Under the pieces are notes generated by a model, which saw only the letters and a program-made list of their open reading frames with translations, did not search any database and was not told the origin of the DNA. Source: Anderseniella sp964390445 (GTDB lineage: Bacteria; Pseudomonadota; Alphaproteobacteria; Rhizobiales; Aestuariivirgaceae). From it: DNA of 64,000 nt. Shown piece by piece: positions 51,884-61,351 of the stretch (position 1 is the first letter of the stretch; each line of letters starts with the position of its first letter). The stretch spans positions 1 through 64,000 of the forward strand of contig CAYMJJ010000001.1 in the NCBI GenBank assembly GCA_964390445.1. Direction: 5' to 3'. Both the position numbers and the translations under genes were made by a program.

Positions 51884-52630
51884 TCAGCCTATATTGCGCG
51901 CCATGTCGCGGGCCGGTTGCGGCATGATGCCGGGCCGCAGCGCAGGCACCAGCTGGCGGCTCTTCTGCTTGCTGCCGGATATCGCGTACACCTGCTTTAC
52001 CGCCTCGACCATGATCAACCCGGAAAAACCCGGCCCGGTCCATGATCCGGCCCGCTCCCAAAGCGTGGCGCTCCGCACCAGGAAACCGCGTTGCGATGGT
52101 GGCATGAACAGCAGCGGCGTCCAGCCTGACGGCGAGAATTGCGCATTGCGCAACAAGGTGGTGAGCTGTCCCCGCGAGAACGGCCGGCCATGACCGAACG
52201 GCGTCGTGTCCAGCCGCGCCCATACACCACGCCGGTTCGGCACGATGAAGATGGCGCGGCCTTGCGGTGCCAGCACCCGCCACAGCTCGCGCAGCATGTC
52301 CGGCAACTGGTCAGTCAGCTCCAGCCCGTGAACCACCAGCACCAGGTCGACCGAGCCATCCGGCAACGGCAGGCAGGCTTCGTCTACCAGCACCGAGCGC
52401 GTATCGCCGGTGGGCGGCCAGTGCACCACGCCCTGCCGTGCCGGCATCATGGCCATGGTGGTGGCCGCACCCTCTCCTGCAAGGTCGAGGTAGGGCGTGG
52501 CATAGCCCAGCCCGAGTACCCGCGCACCACGCTGCGGCTTCAACCGCGAGCGCAGCCGGTGCACGATGATACGCCGCGTTGCCTGGCCCAGCCCGCTGGC
52601 GTAAAACTCTCTCAGATCGACAACATCCAT
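51884..52630 (-). CDS. SAM-dependent methyltransferase-like protein
   Basis: Encodes 248 residues, class I methyltransferase fold but with a degenerate motif I (RVLGLGYATPYLDL in place of GxGxG). The later LPLPDGSVDLVLVVHGLELTDQ and ELWRVLAPQGRAIFIVPNRRGVW are of the Methyltransf_11/UbiE type. The substrate is unknown, and binding of SAM is not certain. Divergent from gloB. Confidence 0.8.
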   Translation of the reverse strand: MDVVDLREFYASGLGQATRRIIVHRLRSRLKPQRGARVLGLGYATPYLDLAGEGAATTMAMMPARQGVVHWPPTGDTRSVLVDEACLPLPDGSVDLVLVVHGLELTDQLPDMLRELWRVLAPQGRAIFIVPNRRGVWARLDTTPFGHGRPFSRGQLTTLLRNAQFSPSGWTPLLFMPPSQRGFLVRSATLWERAGSWTGPGFSGLIMVEAVKQVYAISGSKQKSRQLVPALRPGIMPQPARDMARNIG

Positions 52631-52728
52631 GGTCCGGCACTCTAGTTCAAAAGATGCTGGCGAAACAGCCATTGCAGGCATCTCGTTCCCGCCTGCCCGC
52701 AAGGAACAAGCACAACCGAGGTACCACC

Positions 52729-53457
52729 ATGTCCAAGCTCGAATTTCACCTTTTTCCCGCCTTGTCCGACAACTATGGCGTGCTGATGCACTGTCCCGAA
52801 ACGGGCATGACGGCCTCGATCGATGCGCCGGAAGCTGCTGCCGTGGAGAAAGCCCTCGCGGACACCGGCTGGACGCTCAGCCACATCCTGCTGACCCATC
52901 ACCATCATGACCATGTCGGCGGCGTCGAGGAGTTGAAGGCCAGGTGGAACTGTGAGGTGATCGGCAATGCGGAAGAACCACATGGCCTGCCCGGTCTCAC
53001 CGGTACGGTAACCCCCGGCGGCAGTTACGACTTTGCCGGCCACACCGCGCGCATCATTGCCACGCCCGGCCATACGCTGGGCCATATCACATGGCACTTC
53101 CCGGATGACTCGGTGGCCTTTGCAGGCGACACGCTGTTCACGCTCGGGTGCGGGCGAGTGTTCGAAGGCACCATGCAGCAGATGTGGAACTCAATGCAGA
53201 AGCTGGCAGCCCTGCCAGCCAACACGACCGTCTATTGCGGTCACGAGTACACGCTGTCCAACGGCCGCTTTGCGTTGACCGTCGAGCCGGACAACGATGC
53301 CCTCAAGGCACGCATGCAACAGATCGAGGCAAAGCGCGCCAACGGCGAGCCAACCGTGCCGACCACGATTGCGGAAGAACTGGCCACCAATCCGTTCCTG
53401 CGGGCAGGCTCTGCCGACGCGTTTGCCAAGGTACGCAAGGCCAAGGACAACTTCTGA
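52729..53457 (+). CDS. gloB: hydroxyacylglutathione hydrolase (glyoxalase II)
   Basis: Encodes 242 residues of a metallo-beta-lactamase fold. The metal motif is TH57-H-H-H-D61-H62-VGG, followed by ATPGHTLGHITWHF, FAGDTLFTLGCGRVFEG and CGHEYTLSNGRF. Hydrolyses lactoylglutathione in methylglyoxal detoxification. Confidence 0.95.
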   Translation: MSKLEFHLFPALSDNYGVLMHCPETGMTASIDAPEAAAVEKALADTGWTLSHILLTHHHHDHVGGVEELKARWNCEVIGNAEEPHGLPGLTGTVTPGGSYDFAGHTARIIATPGHTLGHITWHFPDDSVAFAGDTLFTLGCGRVFEGTMQQMWNSMQKLAALPANTTVYCGHEYTLSNGRFALTVEPDNDALKARMQQIEAKRANGEPTVPTTIAEELATNPFLRAGSADAFAKVRKAKDNF

Positions 53458-53466
53458 CCAGGCCGC

Positions 53467-54408
53467 TCAGGCAAGCAGCACGTAAACGTAACCCACGTAC
53501 GCAGCCAGAAAGCCGAAACCAACAGTCCTGCCGATCCGGCCTATGCCTGCCGCCAGCGCGAACAGCAGCAGCGACACGCCGATCATCAGCGGGATGTCGA
53601 CGCTGATCATGTGATCGGTAACCGGGATCGGCTTGATCAGCGCAGTGATACCGGCGATGCCCAGAATGTTGTAGATGTTCGAGCCGAGCACATTGCCCAG
53701 GGCGATGTCGGAATGCTTGCGCAGGGCAGCCATCACGGTAGTGGCAAGTTCCGGCAAGGACGTGCCGATGGCCACCAGCGTCAGACCGATCGCTTCGTCG
53801 CTGATCTCGAAGGCCTTCGCCACCTCGATTGCGTTGTCGACCAGCAGCTTGCCGCCCAGCACAACGGCAGCAACGCCTCCTGCGACGAATGCAAGGTCAA
53901 TCCAGATGGTCTTGGCTGGTGCCGGCAGGTCGTCATCATCGCCGTCGCCATCTGCGTTGCTCCTGCTGTCCGAATACAGCAGGAAGACAATGTAGGAGAC
54001 AAGCAGCCCGACGAAGATCAGCCCCCCAAGTGTGGTCAATGTGCCGGACCACACCATCACCAGCAGCAGCACGGCCGCACCAAGCATCACGAGGCCGTCG
54101 CGCCAGACCGCTGCCCTGGATACCAGCACCGGATAGATCACCGCACCGGTACCCATGATCAGCAGGATATTGGCCGTATTCGACCCCACGACGTTGCCCA
54201 TGGCGATGCCGGGCGCACCCGCAAGTGCCGCCTGGACAGAGGCAACAAGTTCAGGAACCGAGGTACCGAAGCCGACGATGACAATGCCAACCACCAGGTG
54301 CGACAGGCCGAACCGCAACGCCAGTGCCGCGGCACCGCGCACCAGCAATTCGCCGCCACCCAGCAACAGCACGAAGCCTGCCAGCAAATAGAGAAAAGAA
54401 AGAATCAC
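53467..54408 (-). CDS. calcium/sodium antiporter (CaxA/YrbG type)
   Basis: About 313 residues with about ten helices and two inverted alpha-repeats: VGFGTSVPELVASVQAALAG with MGNVVGSNTANIL, and VAIGTSLPELATTVMAAL with LGNVLGSNIYNILG. An acidic loop (DGDGDDDD) sits between the halves. The GTG at 54408 is preferred because the longer ATG frame from 54498 would begin inside the PHB-operon terminator hairpin. Confidence 0.87.
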   Translation of the reverse strand: MILSFLYLLAGFVLLLGGGELLVRGAAALALRFGLSHLVVGIVIVGFGTSVPELVASVQAALAGAPGIAMGNVVGSNTANILLIMGTGAVIYPVLVSRAAVWRDGLVMLGAAVLLLVMVWSGTLTTLGGLIFVGLLVSYIVFLLYSDSRSNADGDGDDDDLPAPAKTIWIDLAFVAGGVAAVVLGGKLLVDNAIEVAKAFEISDEAIGLTLVAIGTSLPELATTVMAALRKHSDIALGNVLGSNIYNILGIAGITALIKPIPVTDHMISVDIPLMIGVSLLLFALAAGIGRIGRTVGFGFLAAYVGYVYVLLA

Positions 54409-54479
54409 TGCCCCTGCACTCTCATTACGCCCCGCGCCAATTGCAGCGCTATGTAGTGACACTGCGCCCCAAATGAAAG

Positions 54480-54511
54480 GGGGCAGGCCACGCAACATGC
54501 GTACCTGCCCC
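54480..54511 (-). terminator. terminator after phaB
   Basis: GGGGCAGG (54480-54487) and CCTGCCCC (54504-54511) form an eight-base stem; on the minus strand it is followed by CCTTTCATTT. It lies about 40 bases after the phaB stop. Confidence 0.7.
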
Positions 54512-54550
54512 AGCAGTTGTTGGGTTGCCCGCGCACTGCGGAGGGCAAGA

Positions 54551-55276
54551 TCAGATCATGTACTGGCCGCCGTTGGCCGAGATCGTGGAGCCGGTGATGA
54601 AGCCGGAATCATCCGATACCAGGAACAGGACACACTTGGCGATTTCCTCAGGCTCACCCAGGCGGCCGACCGGGATGTGCGGCAGGATCGCCTTGTCCAG
54701 CACTTCCGGCGAGATCGCCCGCACCATTTCCGTGCCGATGTAGCCCGGGCAGATGGCGTTGACGGTGATGCCCTTCTTGGCACCTTCCTGGGCAAGCGCC
54801 TTGACGAAGCCGATGTCACCGGCCTTCGCCGCCGAATAGTTGGCCTGGCCCATCTGGCCCTTCTGGCCGTTGATCGAGGAGATGCATACCACCCGGCCAA
54901 AGCCCCGCTCGCGCATGCCTTCCCACACCGGCCGTGTCATGTTGAACAGCGAGTTCAGGTTGGTGTTGATCACTGCATTCCAGTGTTCAGGCGTCATCTT
55001 GTGGAACATCGCATCGCGGGTGATGCCGGCATTGTTGATGAGAATGTCGACCGGACCGAAGTCGTTCTCGATCTTCCTGATCGCGGCTTCGCAGGCATCA
55101 TAGCTGCCCACGTCCCACTTCATCACCTCAATGCCCGTATCCGCCTTGAACCTGGTTGCGGCTTCATCATTGCCGGCATAGCTGGCAACGACCTTGTAGC
55201 CTGCATCCTTCAAGGCGGATGCGATGGCAGCCCCGATACCCCGGGTGCCGCCAGTGACAACTGCAATGCGTGACAT
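54551..55276 (-). CDS. phaB: acetoacetyl-CoA reductase
   Basis: Encodes 241 residues of an SDR. VTGGTRGIGAAIASALKDAG, NNAGITRDAMFHKM, catalytic SINGQKGQMGQANYSAAKAG and the closing GSTISANGGQYM are typical of PhaB/PhbB. Reduces acetoacetyl-CoA to (R)-3-hydroxybutyryl-CoA, the monomer of PHB. Downstream of phaA with a 50-bp gap. Confidence 0.95.
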   Translation of the reverse strand: MSRIAVVTGGTRGIGAAIASALKDAGYKVVASYAGNDEAATRFKADTGIEVMKWDVGSYDACEAAIRKIENDFGPVDILINNAGITRDAMFHKMTPEHWNAVINTNLNSLFNMTRPVWEGMRERGFGRVVCISSINGQKGQMGQANYSAAKAGDIGFVKALAQEGAKKGITVNAICPGYIGTEMVRAISPEVLDKAILPHIPVGRLGEPEEIAKCVLFLVSDDSGFITGSTISANGGQYMI

Positions 55277-55326
55277 ATATTCTTCTCCCTTGTCGTTTTC
55301 TTTCTGGTGCAGCGAAGGTGCGGGCG

Positions 55327-56514
55327 TCAGTCGCGTTCCACACACATCGCCACGCCCATGCCACCACCAATGCACAGCGTAGCCAAGCCCTTCTTGGCAT
55401 CGCGGCGCTGCATTTCATGCAGCAGCGTCACGAACACGCGGGCTCCGGATGCGCCGATCGGGTGGCCAATCGCAATGGCACCGCCATTGACGTTGACGAT
55501 GTCCGGGTTCCAGCCCATGTCGGAATTGACCGCGCAGGCCTGCGCTGCAAAGGCTTCGTTGGCTTCAACGAGATCGAGGTCCTCGACCTTCCATCCGGCC
55601 TTCTTCAGCGCAGCGCGTGAAGCGGGGATGGGACCTGTGCCCATGATCGCGGGATCGACACCTGCGTTGGCCCACGACACGATGCGCGCCAGCGGCGTGA
55701 GGCCACGCTTCTTTGCTTCGTCTTCGCTCATCAGGATGACGGCGGCAGCGCCGTCATTGATGCCTGACGCATTGCCTGCGGTCACGGTGCCTTCCTTGTC
55801 GAAGGCGGGGCGCAGCTTGCCCAGGCCATCCGAAGTCACGCCGTGCTTGATGTATTCGTCCTGGTCAACGACCACATCACCCTTGCGGGTCTTGATGGTG
55901 ACCGGCGCGATCTCATCCTTGAACTTGCCGGCCTTCTGCGCGGCTTCAGCCTTGTTCTGCGAGGCAACGGCAAAATTGTCCTGCTGGTCACGGGTGATCT
56001 GCCACTGCTTGGCGACGTTCTCGGCGGTGGTACCCATGTGGTAACCGTTGAACGCGTCCCACAAGCCATCCTTGATCAACGTGTCGATCATCTTGAAGTC
56101 GCCCATCTTGACACCGTCGCGCATGTGCGAGCAATGCGGCGCCTGGCTCATCGACTCCTGTCCACCCGCTGCTACAATGCTCGCATCGCCATTGGTGATC
56201 TGCTGCATGCCCAGCGCAATGGCGCGCAGACCGGACCCGCACAACTGGTTCATGCCCCATGCCGGGCTTTCAAACGGGATGCCTGCGTTGACCGACGCCT
56301 GACGGGCCGGATTCTGACCCGCACCTGCTGTGAGAATCTGGCCGAGGATGACCTCGTCGATGTCCTTGCCTTCAAGGCCTGCACGCTCCATGGCCGCCTT
56401 GAGGGCGACCGTCCCGAGGTCGGCTGCTGAAACCGCGCTCAAGGCGCCATTGAACGATCCAACCGGCGTGCGGGCTGCAGATACGACAACAACCGCGTTT
56501 CCTGAACTCGACAT
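55327..56514 (-). CDS. phaA: acetyl-CoA acetyltransferase (beta-ketothiolase)
   Basis: Encodes 395 residues. The nucleophile is C92 in MNQLCGSGLRAIA, with AIAIGHPIGASG carrying the catalytic His and C381 in LCIGGGMGVAM. Condenses two acetyl-CoA for PHB synthesis. AGGAGG lies just before the ATG at 56514. Divergent from phaR; the two share a 241-bp control region. Confidence 0.96.
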   Translation of the reverse strand: MSSSGNAVVVVSAARTPVGSFNGALSAVSAADLGTVALKAAMERAGLEGKDIDEVILGQILTAGAGQNPARQASVNAGIPFESPAWGMNQLCGSGLRAIALGMQQITNGDASIVAAGGQESMSQAPHCSHMRDGVKMGDFKMIDTLIKDGLWDAFNGYHMGTTAENVAKQWQITRDQQDNFAVASQNKAEAAQKAGKFKDEIAPVTIKTRKGDVVVDQDEYIKHGVTSDGLGKLRPAFDKEGTVTAGNASGINDGAAAVILMSEDEAKKRGLTPLARIVSWANAGVDPAIMGTGPIPASRAALKKAGWKVEDLDLVEANEAFAAQACAVNSDMGWNPDIVNVNGGAIAIGHPIGASGARVFVTLLHEMQRRDAKKGLATLCIGGGMGVAMCVERD

Positions 56515-56564
56515 TCGACAAACCTCCTGGTGAATTTTGTGTCCGATGTTTCCGTCTATCATAT

Positions 56565-56734
56565 CAATGCGGCATTCGCATTGCACCATTAGTTGCGCTC
56601 CGCCGGAAGGCGTTACCGGTCACCGGGCAATGTCACGGCAACCCAGGCACGCGATGGTACGTGAAAGAGCGCATCTTGATTGCTCGACACGACGGCAACC
56701 TCGTGTGTATGGTGCGATGCATAATTATATCGCA
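56565..56734. promoter_or_regulatory. two inverted repeats in the phaA-phaR control region
   Basis: CAATGCG-GCATT-CGCATTG (arms 56565-56571 and 56577-56583) lies close to the phaA start, and TGCGAT with ATCGCA (56713-56718 and 56729-56734) lies near the phaR start around an AT-rich core. Both have TGCG...CGCA symmetry. PhaR is known in Paracoccus to bind TGC-rich sites and to repress its own gene and phasin genes, so these are candidate operators (inference). Confidence 0.4.
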
Positions 56735-56755
56735 ACTGCGGTAAGGAACAGCGCG

Positions 56756-57391
56756 TTGTCGAAGCAGAAGCCAGAATCTGACGAACCAGTCGTTATCAAG
56801 AAATACGCTAACCGGCGGCTCTACAATACGTCGAGTTCGGCCTATGTGACGCTCGATGACCTGTCCCTGATGGTCAAGGAGGGCGTCGATTTCGTGGTCC
56901 AGGACGCCAAGACCGGTGACAACATCACCCGGCAGGTGCTGACACAGATCATTTTTGAAGAAGAGGCCAAGGGCCAGAACCTGCTTCCGGTCGACTTTCT
57001 CCGCCAGTTGATCCGGTTTTATGGCGACAGCATGCAGGCCTTCGTGCCCAGCTATCTCCAGTTCTCCATGGAAAACCTGACCCGCGAGCACGAACGCCTG
57101 CGCGAGCAGATGATGGGGCCGGCCGGCAGCGAAATGCTGAAGACCATGGAAGACCAGGCCCGCAAGAACATGCTGATGTTCCAGGACGCCATGCGCATGT
57201 TCAACCCGTTCATGCCGGGGCAGGGCAATGGGCTGCCAGGGTCCATGACTGGCAGCGATGCCGCTTCCGGAACACCGGAAAAGCCTGCACCGCAAGAGCA
57301 GAAGGACGCCGGCAGCACCGACCTCGAGGAACTGCGCTCGCAGATCAGGTCGATGCAGTCGCAGATCGAGAAGCTCGCCCGGAAAGACTGA
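56756..57391 (+). CDS. phaR: polyhydroxyalkanoate synthesis repressor PhaR
   Basis: Encodes 211 residues from a TTG with AAGGA eight bases before it; an ATG at 56717 is in frame but lies inside the inverted-repeat region. IKKYANRRLYNTSSSAYVTLDDL is the DNA-binding PHB_acc_N domain, followed by the PHB_acc repeat (PVDFLRQLIRFYGDSMQAFVPSYLQ) and a C-terminal coiled-coil tail. Represses phasin genes and binds PHB. It ends two bases before the convergent EAL gene. Confidence 0.93.
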   Translation: MSKQKPESDEPVVIKKYANRRLYNTSSSAYVTLDDLSLMVKEGVDFVVQDAKTGDNITRQVLTQIIFEEEAKGQNLLPVDFLRQLIRFYGDSMQAFVPSYLQFSMENLTREHERLREQMMGPAGSEMLKTMEDQARKNMLMFQDAMRMFNPFMPGQGNGLPGSMTGSDAASGTPEKPAPQEQKDAGSTDLEELRSQIRSMQSQIEKLARKD

Positions 57392-57393
57392 TC

Positions 57394-59427
57394 CTAGATC
57401 GAGTCCAGCTTGTTGAGCGCGGCCTTCAGAAGGCTCACCGCGCAAGCAGGATCATGCTCATTGCCATCCCCGGCCACTTGCGCATCCGGCAAGTCAGCAA
57501 TCACCAGTTCAACCTCCGCGGTTCCTGCAACACAACCGGCATCCGCAGCATGGCAGCCCACGCCGGACTCAGGCGCATTTGTGCTGGCAGACGTAGCCGG
57601 TGCGTAAACGGTCGGGGCCGTTGTGTCCGCAGCGGTACCTGTCTCGGGATCGGCCGGATCACTCGCCGCGTTGACTGGCGACAATGTCACATCAAAATGC
57701 TCGGGTGATGCCTTGCCAAACAGGAAGCCCTGCAGGTAGTCGACACCAATCTCGGCAAGGATGCTGGCATCCGCCTCGGTTTCCACGTGTTCTGCAATCA
57801 CCTGTGCTCCGGCGCGGTGGGCAAATTCGATGGCTGCCTTTAGCAGCGGCAGGTCGTGAGGTCGCGATGAGATGCCGGCACATGTCACGCCATCCAGCTT
57901 GACGTAGTCGGCTTCCTTGAGCACCGCAATCGACAGGCCGTCACGCAGATAGCCCGACACAGCCAGTGAACAGCCAAGTTCGCGCAGTTTCTGCAGCGTG
58001 CTGAACTGCCGGTTGGCTTCGCGTGTCGCGGCAGTATGACTGATCTCGATGCAGATCTGCTTCGCTACCCCACCTGCCTCGGCAACAATGTTGAGAATGC
58101 GCATAGCCGCATAGCTGTTGCGCAGCGTGGCATCGGACAGGTTGAACGACACCTTCACGCCGGGGCGGATGGCCAGCAGGTCGAGGCTCGTGCGGCAAAC
58201 CATTGCATCGATCATCTGCATGAAACCAAGCTTGTCGGCAATCGGCACCAGATGAGCGGCCGGCACGATCTCGCCGTCCGGCGACTGCATGCGCAACAGG
58301 CTTTCGAACATCGCAGGCTGATGGTCTTTACTCGATACGATGGGCTGGTGCCACAAGGTGAACCGCTCGGCGTTGAGTGCATCGATGATGTCGATGGCGT
58401 GCTTGCGGTTGCCACCGTGCCGCGTCAGCCGCTGCGGCGAACGCTGGTAAACCGCAAACGGCCGGCCCGAATTGCATTCTGCTTCGTCGAGGGCTTCTTC
58501 AGCGAGCCCGAAGGCGCTGGCCGGGTCTTCGGCCGAAGCGGGAACGATAACGCCGCCAGCGGTCAGCTCAACCCAGACGGGACCAAGCCTGGTTTCGATC
58601 ACGTCATTGCGGATTGCAGCGACAAAGCGATCCCCGGCGACCTGGAGCTGTTCCGACGTGCAGTCGCGCAACAGGATGGCAAATTGCGCTGCTCCTGCCC
58701 GGCCGAGCATGTCGGAGCCACGCATGATCGACTTCAGCCGCATCGCCGTTGCAGCGATGGCTTCCGGCACGATCGACGGCCCATATGTATCCCGGATGTC
58801 AGCAATGTTCGACATGGTGGCGACCACCAGACCACACGAGATGTTCGCCGCCGAAGCACCTTCCATGCGAAGCGCATTTACGATCGCCGGACGCGATGCA
58901 AGCCCTGTTTCAGGATCGATAAGGTTGCTGCTGGCAACCTCGGCAGGCCGGTCATGCGCCTGCCGCAGCACGGCAATCACGTCCTGCAGAGAACCGTCGG
59001 CAGCGCACACCACCCGGCCGCGCTCCTCGATCGACGTCATTTCGCCTGACACCGGGTCCACCAGCCGGTATCGCACATCATAGCCGATACCGTCGCCGTC
59101 ATCGAGATGCGGACTGTCCAGGACCACGCTCTCATAGCGTTCGCGGTCATCCAGCGGCATCAGGGCGCGCAACTGTTCTCCACTGCGCGGCAGACGGTCG
59201 CCATGAAGCCCCACAACGGCGGCGGCATTGGCTGACCAGGTCATCAGGTCACCGGGCACGCTCCAATGCATTGCAGCATGGCCGGTCTGCTCGATGGCCA
59301 TGCGAAGCCGTTCAAGGTCCGACGCCGCACGCGCGCGCGACAATGCATCTAGTAGATTGCCCGCCTCCGCAGACATCGAATTGTCTGGCGATGACTGTGG
59401 CTGATCGAAACCGGTTTGGGCCGCCAT
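57394..59427 (-). CDS. degenerate GGDEF/EAL-domain protein
   Basis: Encodes 677 residues: an N-terminal PAS-like domain (about 36-155), a GGDEF-like domain (about 168-325) where the signature is GAAQF (245-249), and an EAL domain (about 343-590). The EAL Glu is E375 in FESLLRM; N429, E461, K510, D512 and E549 are in place, but the DDFG aspartates are SG (491-492). Neither domain should be catalytically active, although the EAL pocket may still bind c-di-GMP. A 90-residue acidic, Ala/Thr-rich tail with four Cys closes it. Confidence 0.85.
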   Translation of the reverse strand: MAAQTGFDQPQSSPDNSMSAEAGNLLDALSRARAASDLERLRMAIEQTGHAAMHWSVPGDLMTWSANAAAVVGLHGDRLPRSGEQLRALMPLDDRERYESVVLDSPHLDDGDGIGYDVRYRLVDPVSGEMTSIEERGRVVCAADGSLQDVIAVLRQAHDRPAEVASSNLIDPETGLASRPAIVNALRMEGASAANISCGLVVATMSNIADIRDTYGPSIVPEAIAATAMRLKSIMRGSDMLGRAGAAQFAILLRDCTSEQLQVAGDRFVAAIRNDVIETRLGPVWVELTAGGVIVPASAEDPASAFGLAEEALDEAECNSGRPFAVYQRSPQRLTRHGGNRKHAIDIIDALNAERFTLWHQPIVSSKDHQPAMFESLLRMQSPDGEIVPAAHLVPIADKLGFMQMIDAMVCRTSLDLLAIRPGVKVSFNLSDATLRNSYAAMRILNIVAEAGGVAKQICIEISHTAATREANRQFSTLQKLRELGCSLAVSGYLRDGLSIAVLKEADYVKLDGVTCAGISSRPHDLPLLKAAIEFAHRAGAQVIAEHVETEADASILAEIGVDYLQGFLFGKASPEHFDVTLSPVNAASDPADPETGTAADTTAPTVYAPATSASTNAPESGVGCHAADAGCVAGTAEVELVIADLPDAQVAGDGNEHDPACAVSLLKAALNKLDSI

Positions 59428-59545
59428 TGCCAGCTCAATCCCCTATTACGCGAAAACACCTGCTTAACGAGGCGTCACCATAGGCAGAATTGCTTAATGA
59501 AAGGCGAACCCCTCCGGCCCTTTGCAGCTACCAGGTTGCATAGCC

Positions 59546-61132
59546 TCAATAGCCCAGCGCCAATCCGTCCTTGCGCGGTTCGGACCCGCCACAAAGCACG
59601 CCTGTCTCCGGGTCGATCGCGATAACCTGGCCGCCACCGTAGGGATCTGCCTGGCGCTCGACCGTATGACCCAGCGCCTTCAGCCCGGCCACCACATGGT
59701 CCGGCACGCCGGTCTCGACACCCAGCACCCCGTCCTCGTGGAAGGCACGGGCGAAATCCAGCGCTTCTTGCGGGTCCATGCCGTAGACAAAGCGGTTCAC
59801 CATCACTGCAACGTGGCCCATTGGCTGGTAGGCACCGCCCATCACCCCGAATGACTGGATCACCTTGCCGTTCTCACGCACCATCGCCGGGATGATCGTG
59901 TGCAGCGGACGCTTTGACGGTCCAATGCAGTTCGGGTGGCCCGGCGTCGCGACGAAGCCTGCACCGCGGTTCTGGAAGGCGATGCCGGTCCGCGGCGTCA
60001 CGATTCCTGAGCCAAAGCCGTGATAGATCGAGTTGATGAACGACACCGCCATGCGGTTCTCGTCGACCACGGTCAGGTACACCGTGTCCGAACCCGGCAT
60101 CGGCACAGCCTGCTCTGGTTCGGCGATTGCCTTGTCCATCGATATCAGTGCCGCCAGCCTTTCGGCCATCGCGGGAGACAGCAACTCTTCAACCGGCACG
60201 TCGGAAAAGTCAGGGTCGGCGATGTGGCGGTTGCGGATGATCCACGCCAGCCGCATGGCCTCTATCTCCAGGTGGCGCCGCTCGACGCTTTCCGGTGCAT
60301 ACTTCTCCAGCTCGAACCGTTCGAGGATGTTGAGCGCGACAAGTGCGGTGAGGCCCGTTCCGTTCGGCGGAATCTCGAGGATTTCGCGGCCACGGAAAGT
60401 GGTCGAGATCGGCGTCACCCAGCTCGACTTCGTCGCCGCCAGGTCTTCCATGTCGATCAGGCTGCCCTTCGACTGGAGCGTCCTCACGATGTCTTCTGCC
60501 ACGGCACCGGTATAGAAGCCGTCGCGGCCCTTGGCGGCGATCGTTTCCAGCGTGGCGGCCAGCGCCGGGTACTTCATCACCTGACCGGCCGCAGGCGCCT
60601 TGCCGCCGGGCAGATAGTGCATCCGCCCGCCCTCGTCCTGGCCGATGAATTCGGCCAGCCCCGCCCAGTCGCGCGCCGTGCGCGGTCCCAGCGGACAGCC
60701 CTCGCGCGCCAGCCTGATGGCCGGCTCCAGCACTTGCGCCAGGCTCATCGAGCCGTGCCGTTCAAGCAGCGCCTGCCAGCCGTCAACGGCACCGGGCACC
60801 GTCACTGCATGGATGTTGTCGGTGGCAATTTCGGTGAGCCCTGAGGACGCCAACCAGTCTGCCGTCGCGTGACGGCTTGCCCGGCCTGATCCGTTCAGGC
60901 CCGTTACCGTCCCGTCAGCCTGGCCGATCAGCGCAAAGCAGTCACCTCCGATGCCGGTCATGGGTGGTTCGGTGATGCACAGTACCGCAGAGGCCGCAAT
61001 GGCCGCGTCTGCCGCGTTGCCGCCGGCCTGCAGGATATTGACCGCCGCCAGCGTTGACTGGGGCGACGACGTTGCCGCGCAGGCGCGCCCGGCGTACAAA
61101 GCCGAACGACCCGGGATATGAAAATTTCTCAT
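59546..61132 (-). CDS. gamma-glutamyltransferase family protein
   Basis: Encodes 528 residues of an Ntn-hydrolase. MTGIGGDCFALI is the typical opening block; the autoprocessing site and catalytic Thr should be in SDTVYLTVVDENRMAV (T in DT), followed by GSGIVTPRTGIAFQNRG. No signal peptide is visible, so it is probably cytosolic, as in many alphaproteobacterial GGT-like proteins. True substrate may be another gamma-glutamyl or N-acyl compound. Divergent from fhs. Confidence 0.9.
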   Translation of the reverse strand: MRNFHIPGRSALYAGRACAATSSPQSTLAAVNILQAGGNAADAAIAASAVLCITEPPMTGIGGDCFALIGQADGTVTGLNGSGRASRHATADWLASSGLTEIATDNIHAVTVPGAVDGWQALLERHGSMSLAQVLEPAIRLAREGCPLGPRTARDWAGLAEFIGQDEGGRMHYLPGGKAPAAGQVMKYPALAATLETIAAKGRDGFYTGAVAEDIVRTLQSKGSLIDMEDLAATKSSWVTPISTTFRGREILEIPPNGTGLTALVALNILERFELEKYAPESVERRHLEIEAMRLAWIIRNRHIADPDFSDVPVEELLSPAMAERLAALISMDKAIAEPEQAVPMPGSDTVYLTVVDENRMAVSFINSIYHGFGSGIVTPRTGIAFQNRGAGFVATPGHPNCIGPSKRPLHTIIPAMVRENGKVIQSFGVMGGAYQPMGHVAVMVNRFVYGMDPQEALDFARAFHEDGVLGVETGVPDHVVAGLKALGHTVERQADPYGGGQVIAIDPETGVLCGGSEPRKDGLALGY

Positions 61133-61273
61133 GGCTGCTGCCTTTTCTTCATCTATTGGCAATGCACGGCAATTGCGCGAATGTGTGGGCCTTCAAGCTA
61201 GTCTTGTTTTGCATCCGGTCAAGAGAATTGGTCAGGCTTTCACGCTACGGAAAAGGACGATAAACGTCGCAAA

Positions 61274-61287
61274 CGGCATTAATGCCG
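61274..61287. promoter_or_regulatory. 14-bp perfect palindrome upstream of fhs
   Basis: CGGCATTAATGCCG is perfectly symmetrical and lies 64 bases before the fhs start in the 219-bp divergent gap between the gamma-glutamyltransferase gene and fhs. It is a plausible dimeric-repressor operator. Confidence 0.4.
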
Positions 61288-61351
61288 GATCAAATTCACG
61301 CTATATGCACCCATTCCCGACTGACTTATCAAAAAAGTGGAGGAACACCCA

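Noticed and set aside
54408..54498. Longer N-terminus for the calcium/sodium antiporter starting at the ATG at 54498
   Set aside because: That start lies inside the terminator hairpin of the PHB operon and adds a non-hydrophobic, unconserved-looking stretch.
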